A stretch of DNA of 64,000 bases from Sphingobium chungbukense. Lineage in GTDB: Bacteria > Pseudomonadota > Alphaproteobacteria > Sphingomonadales > Sphingomonadaceae. Within the stretch, counting starts at the first letter, position 1; each line of letters starts with the position of its first letter. The stretch lies in NCBI RefSeq assembly GCF_001005725.1, contig NZ_LBIC01000009.1, positions 62,001 to 126,000 of the forward strand, given 5' to 3'. The notes beneath the pieces were generated by a model. That model saw only the letters and a program-made list of their open reading frames with translations. It did not search any database and was not told where the DNA came from. A program made the translations under genes and the position numbers. Shown one piece after another: positions 60,599 to 64,000 of this stretch.

Positions 60599-61852
60599 TT
60601 GACCGGATTCACCTTTGTACATGCTGCCGATCTTCACCTGGATAGTCCGCTCCTCGGCTTAGCGGGTAAATCCCTTGAATATGCCGCGCGTATCGAAGCG
60701 GCGTCCCGCGAAGCCTTCGACAGGCTGGTCGCTCTTGCGATTGACGAAGGATGCCGATTCATGGTGCTGGCCGGTGACATCTTCGATGGGGATCTGCGCA
60801 ACTTCCAGACTGGTCTCTACTTCCTGGAAGGCATGCGCCGGCTCGATGAAGCGGGTATCTCAGTCTTCATGGTGCTGGGGAACCATGATTCGGCCAATCG
60901 CTTTGCCGACAAGCTGACCCTGTCGGGGAATGTCCATGTCTTTCCCAAGGCCCGGGCAGCAACGCATGTCCTCGACGATGTGGGCGTGGCCATCCACGGG
61001 CGCAGCTTCCCGCGCCCCGATGTCTCTGAGGATCTGGCGCGCGAATATCCGGCCGCGACGCAGGCGCTGTTCAACATCGGCGTGCTTCACACCGCATGCG
61101 CGGGCAGCGAAGGCCATCATGCCCGGTACGCGCCCTGCACGAGCGAGCAGCTCGCCAATCATGGCTATGATTATTGGGCGCTGGGCCATGTACACGCCCA
61201 TGCCGTGCTCGGCGAGCACCCCCATATCGTCTATCCCGGCAATCTCCAGGGCCGCCATCCGCGTGAAACCGGTCCCAAGGGTGCCGTGCTGGTCAAGATC
61301 GAGGAAGGCCGGGTCGCGAGCCTTGAGCATCGTGCCCTGGATGTGGTGCGCTGGACATCGATCATGATCGACACATCGGGAACAGCCGATCGATCCGAAC
61401 TTCTCGACCTCGTTCGCCACCATATAGCGCAAGAGGCCGAGCAGGCCGACGGACGGCCCATTGCCTTGCGACTGACCATGACCGGCACGACGCCGCTTCA
61501 TTCCAGACTTGTCCTCGAGCGCGCCGCCTTGCGCGAGGACGTGGAAACATTGCTCGCCACCATCCCGCACGATGTGTGGCTGGAGAGGCTGAAACTGGAA
61601 ACCCGGCTTCCGGCGCAGCCGGAAGCAGTCGATCCCACCGTCGCTGGGAAGCTCGATCTTGAGGTGACCCGCCTCAGCCAGGATAGCGGCATTGCCAAAG
61701 CTCTTGAAGCGCGCCTCGCCGAGATTCGGTCGAAACTGCCCGCCAGCGCGCATGCCGATGCTTTCATCGAGCAGATGCGCGCCGAAATCCCTGAACGCGC
61801 GGCGGCTCTTGCGCGCAGTCTTGTCAGCGAGGCCGGTCATGCGCCTGACTGA
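60599..61852 (+). CDS. YhaO/SbcD-like DNA repair exonuclease (metallophosphoesterase)
   Basis: This is a 417-residue protein from TTG 60599, 7 nt after GGGAGG; an ATG at 60536 is further from any good site. The calcineurin-like motifs are in order: HAADLHLDSPL (about 8-18), LAGDIFDGDLRNF (about 58-70), VLGNHDSANRF (about 93-103) and YWALGHVHAHAV (about 191-202). It is expected to be a Mn-dependent nuclease working with the following ATPase. The start codon of the ATPase lies 14 bp inside this gene, so the two are coupled. Confidence 0.9.
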   Translation: MTGFTFVHAADLHLDSPLLGLAGKSLEYAARIEAASREAFDRLVALAIDEGCRFMVLAGDIFDGDLRNFQTGLYFLEGMRRLDEAGISVFMVLGNHDSANRFADKLTLSGNVHVFPKARAATHVLDDVGVAIHGRSFPRPDVSEDLAREYPAATQALFNIGVLHTACAGSEGHHARYAPCTSEQLANHGYDYWALGHVHAHAVLGEHPHIVYPGNLQGRHPRETGPKGAVLVKIEEGRVASLEHRALDVVRWTSIMIDTSGTADRSELLDLVRHHIAQEAEQADGRPIALRLTMTGTTPLHSRLVLERAALREDVETLLATIPHDVWLERLKLETRLPAQPEAVDPTVAGKLDLEVTRLSQDSGIAKALEARLAEIRSKLPASAHADAFIEQMRAEIPERAAALARSLVSEAGHAPD

Positions 61853-64000
61853 GCTTAGTCTTGAAAAATATGGCGGTTGCGCCAGCCGCGAACTTCTCAT
61901 CCCGGGCGCGGCAGGCCTCACCGTCGTGTTCGGCGCCAACGAGGCAGGCAAGAGCACCTGTCTCGAGGCGATCAGCGATTTTCTGTTCTCTATCCCCAGG
62001 AACACGCAGCGCGGCAGCCTGTACGGCTATGATGGCATGCGCATCGGCGCTTCGATGCTCATGGCCGACGGCAACATTCTGACGCTCAAGCGCCGCAAGG
62101 GCAACGGCAAGACCTTGGCAGACCCGAACGGTACGGCCCTCGATGACGCGGTCCTGGCCCCGGTGCTGGGTGCCATCACCAGGGAGCGGTTCGAAACGCT
62201 CTTTGGTTTGAACCACGAGACCTTGCGCAATGGTGGGGAGCGATTGCTTCATGCCGATGGGGACATCGGCCGCCTGATCGTCGAAGCGGGCGGCGGCTTG
62301 CGGACGCTGGTGTCGCGCCTTGAGGATATCGATGCTGAAGCGGACAAGCTTTTCGACACGAGGCGCTCGGGGGCCCGTGTCTTCTACCAGCAGCTGGCCG
62401 CGTTCGAGGCAGCCGAAAAAATCGCGCGCAGTGCCCAGCTGACCCGTGAGACCTATGAACAGACGCGCAAGGCGGCGAATGCCGCGGCCGAAAAGCTCGA
62501 GGCCTTGCGCGCAGAGCGGCGGGGTCTTGGCACGGCGACTTCGAGGCTGGAGCGCGTTCTGCGGGTAGCGCCCCATCTGCGTCAGCTCGACAGTCTGGCG
62601 CAGGATCTCAAGACCTATGACGCTATCGCCTCCTTCCCGAGCGATTTCGCGGCCAGGGTCCGGGCCGCTCTCGACAAGCGAGTTGAGGCTGAACAACGGC
62701 TCGAGAGCGCGACCGGCCGGCGGGACCGCCTCAAGGCACGGCTTGATGCGCTGGTCGTGAATGCCGCGCTCAAGGCCTCCGAACAGCGTGTGCGTGATCT
62801 TGGCGAACGCGCCATTCACGTCAGCAAGGCCCGGTCCGATCGAGCCAATCGCCAGCGTGAGATTGACGAGGGAGAGGCTCAACTCGCTGTGCTTCGTCGG
62901 ATGCTCGGCCTTCCCGCCGATGCGGACCTGGCCTCTCTTGTGCCAAACCAGTCTGCCCTCGATCATGTGCGGCGCCTTTCCGATGAAATGGTGGAGCGGC
63001 GTCCCGCCCTTGCTGGCGCCCGAGCGCGCCTTGGCGAGCTGGCGAATGCACTCGCCGCGATCGACGAGCGTTTGCATGCCGCGCGTGAGGCAGGATTTGA
63101 CACGCCGCCTGACGCATCATCCTCCGCTTTTGCCAGTCTCGCGGCCCAGAAGGCCGCGCAGCAGGCACGCGAGCAGGCGCTGGAGACTGACGACGCAGCC
63201 TTGACCCTTCGGCTTTCGGCGATTGGCTTTGAAACGATCGAGGCGCTGGCAACCCTACCCTGCCCAGGCCCGGATGACATCCGCCTTGAACAGGGCGCGC
63301 GCGAGAACTTGACCGCGCAAATTGGCGAGCAAGAGCGGCTCAAGCGCCAGGCCGAGCGCGACATTCTCACCGGGGAAGCGGAGATCAGCGAGTTGCAGGC
63401 ATCCGGCACGATCGCGAGTGACGCCTCGCTCGCCGAGGCACGCACCCTGCGCGCAGATGCCTGGAAGCCGATCAAGTCCGCCTATGTAGCAGGACAGCTG
63501 CCCGATGATGCGGCTGCTCGCCTTGTATCGGCCGACAGGCTCGACGCGGCGATCATGTCTGCCGACGAACTGGCGGATCGTCGCGCCGCAGAAGCCGGAC
63601 GAGCAGCCTCGCTTGCCCACGCGCAGCGCCGTGTCGCGGAGGCGGGCGCTGCGGCAAGGGCGGCCGAGGCCGAAGCGGCAGCCCTTGCCGTACAGCTCGA
63701 AGCGCGGCGGGCAGTCTGGTTGAACAGTTTCCCGCAAGTGCAGGCCACGCATCCCGACCTCGCATCATTGCTGCAATTTGCGCAGGCGCGGCAACAGCTA
63801 CTGGACGAATTTGAGCGCTTGCGCGCTTCGTCAAATGCGCTGGCAATCGACCAAGCCCAGCTCGCGCCGACCGTTGAGCTTCTCGAACGGATTGAACAAA
63901 ACCGCAAGATCGATCCCTCGCAGTCATTCGCAGCGCGGGTCAGCACGGTGCAAAATGCCATTGCCCGCCACGAGCAGGCGCATGCCGACTACAGCCGCTA
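61839..64000 (+). CDS. YhaN/SbcC-like AAA ATPase (3' truncated by window edge)
   Basis: The visible 720 residues start at ATG 61839. The N-terminal half-ATPase begins RLTELSLEKYGGCASRELLI and has Walker A FGANEAGKSTCLEAI (about 31-45). GLNHETLRNGGERLLHADGD is near 124. From about 185 onward there are long Ala/Arg/Glu-rich coiled coils as in SMC-like proteins, interrupted near 330-400. The C-terminal half with Walker B is beyond the window. With the upstream nuclease it forms an SbcCD-like pair acting on DNA ends. Confidence 0.9.
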   Translation, partial: MRLTELSLEKYGGCASRELLIPGAAGLTVVFGANEAGKSTCLEAISDFLFSIPRNTQRGSLYGYDGMRIGASMLMADGNILTLKRRKGNGKTLADPNGTALDDAVLAPVLGAITRERFETLFGLNHETLRNGGERLLHADGDIGRLIVEAGGGLRTLVSRLEDIDAEADKLFDTRRSGARVFYQQLAAFEAAEKIARSAQLTRETYEQTRKAANAAAEKLEALRAERRGLGTATSRLERVLRVAPHLRQLDSLAQDLKTYDAIASFPSDFAARVRAALDKRVEAEQRLESATGRRDRLKARLDALVVNAALKASEQRVRDLGERAIHVSKARSDRANRQREIDEGEAQLAVLRRMLGLPADADLASLVPNQSALDHVRRLSDEMVERRPALAGARARLGELANALAAIDERLHAAREAGFDTPPDASSSAFASLAAQKAAQQAREQALETDDAALTLRLSAIGFETIEALATLPCPGPDDIRLEQGARENLTAQIGEQERLKRQAERDILTGEAEISELQASGTIASDASLAEARTLRADAWKPIKSAYVAGQLPDDAAARLVSADRLDAAIMSADELADRRAAEAGRAASLAHAQRRVAEAGAAARAAEAEAAALAVQLEARRAVWLNSFPQVQATHPDLASLLQFAQARQQLLDEFERLRASSNALAIDQAQLAPTVELLERIEQNRKIDPSQSFAARVSTVQNAIARHEQAHADYSR

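Noticed and set aside
61824..63077. Minus-strand open frame of 417 codons opposite the YhaN-like ATPase
   Set aside because: The plus strand has Walker A and coiled coils in an uninterrupted frame; the antisense frame has no family features.
1..64000. tRNA, rRNA or intact insertion sequences
   Set aside because: No tRNA cloverleaf, rRNA segment, or transposase with terminal repeats was recognised on reading both strands.

Overview
The window reads as high-GC alphaproteobacterial DNA, most likely from a sphingomonad (Sphingobium/Novosphingobium/Sphingomonas type). This rests on the gene styles seen: a Ros/MucR regulator, a DUF6894 protein, an F-type transfer operon with a fused DsbC/TraF-peptidase set, and a sphingan-like exopolysaccharide (EPS) layout. 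It could be a megaplasmid or an integrated conjugative element. No replication, partition, relaxase (TraI) or coupling-protein (TraD) gene is inside the window, so the replicon type is inferred, not shown.

Layout. (1) 1-2786: the 3' part of a large autotransporter adhesin. (2) 3738-7668, plus strand: a NusG/RfaH-like antiterminator paralogue, a membrane sugar-phosphate transferase that primes polysaccharide synthesis, and glmS. (3) 8.0-10.3 kb: small exported proteins and a lipoprotein. (4) 10.7-20.5 kb, minus strand: EPS assembly genes in the transcribed order GT4 glycosyltransferase, acyltransferase, manC-type GDP-mannose enzyme, O-antigen ligase/polymerase, Wza-like exporter, Wzc-like copolymerase/tyrosine kinase, and an unknown protein. 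(5) 21.5-33.3 kb, minus strand, visibly richer in A+T: a complete pseudaminic acid pathway (pseB, pseC, pseF, pseG, pseH, pseI) with a KpsC/KpsS-like transferase in its middle, followed by a Wzy-type polymerase, two hexapeptide acetyltransferases, a phytanoyl-CoA-dioxygenase-like protein and a Wzx-type flippase. (6) 34.2-54.3 kb, minus strand: an F-type conjugative type IV secretion operon, in the transcribed order traA, L, E, K, B, dsbC, V, C, orf, trbI, traF-peptidase, W, orf, U, orf, trbC, N, F, H, G. (7) 55-64 kb: an XRE-like regulator divergent from the tra operon, a lytic transglycosylase, a frameshifted CoiA-like gene, a broken antitoxin relic, a MucR regulator lacking the zinc cysteines, a small lipoprotein, a DUF6894 protein, and a YhaO/YhaN (SbcD/SbcC-like) nuclease-ATPase pair that runs off the right end.

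How the parts fit. GlmS supplies glucosamine-6-phosphate for UDP-GlcNAc, which is the substrate of PseB. The Pse enzymes then make CMP-pseudaminic acid, which the embedded transferase probably adds to a repeat unit. The priming transferase, Wzx, Wzy, Wzc and Wza form a Wzx/Wzy assembly and export line. The antiterminator at the head of the locus is a candidate for keeping RNA polymerase going through these long operons. The tra operon encodes a pilus and mating-pair channel next to this surface-coat locus.

The points most worth a second look are the greatly expanded Cys-rich repeat region of TraN, the candidate pseudaminic acid transferase, the inverted repeats in the leaders of the polysaccharide operons, the frameshifted CoiA-like gene, and the antitoxin relic.
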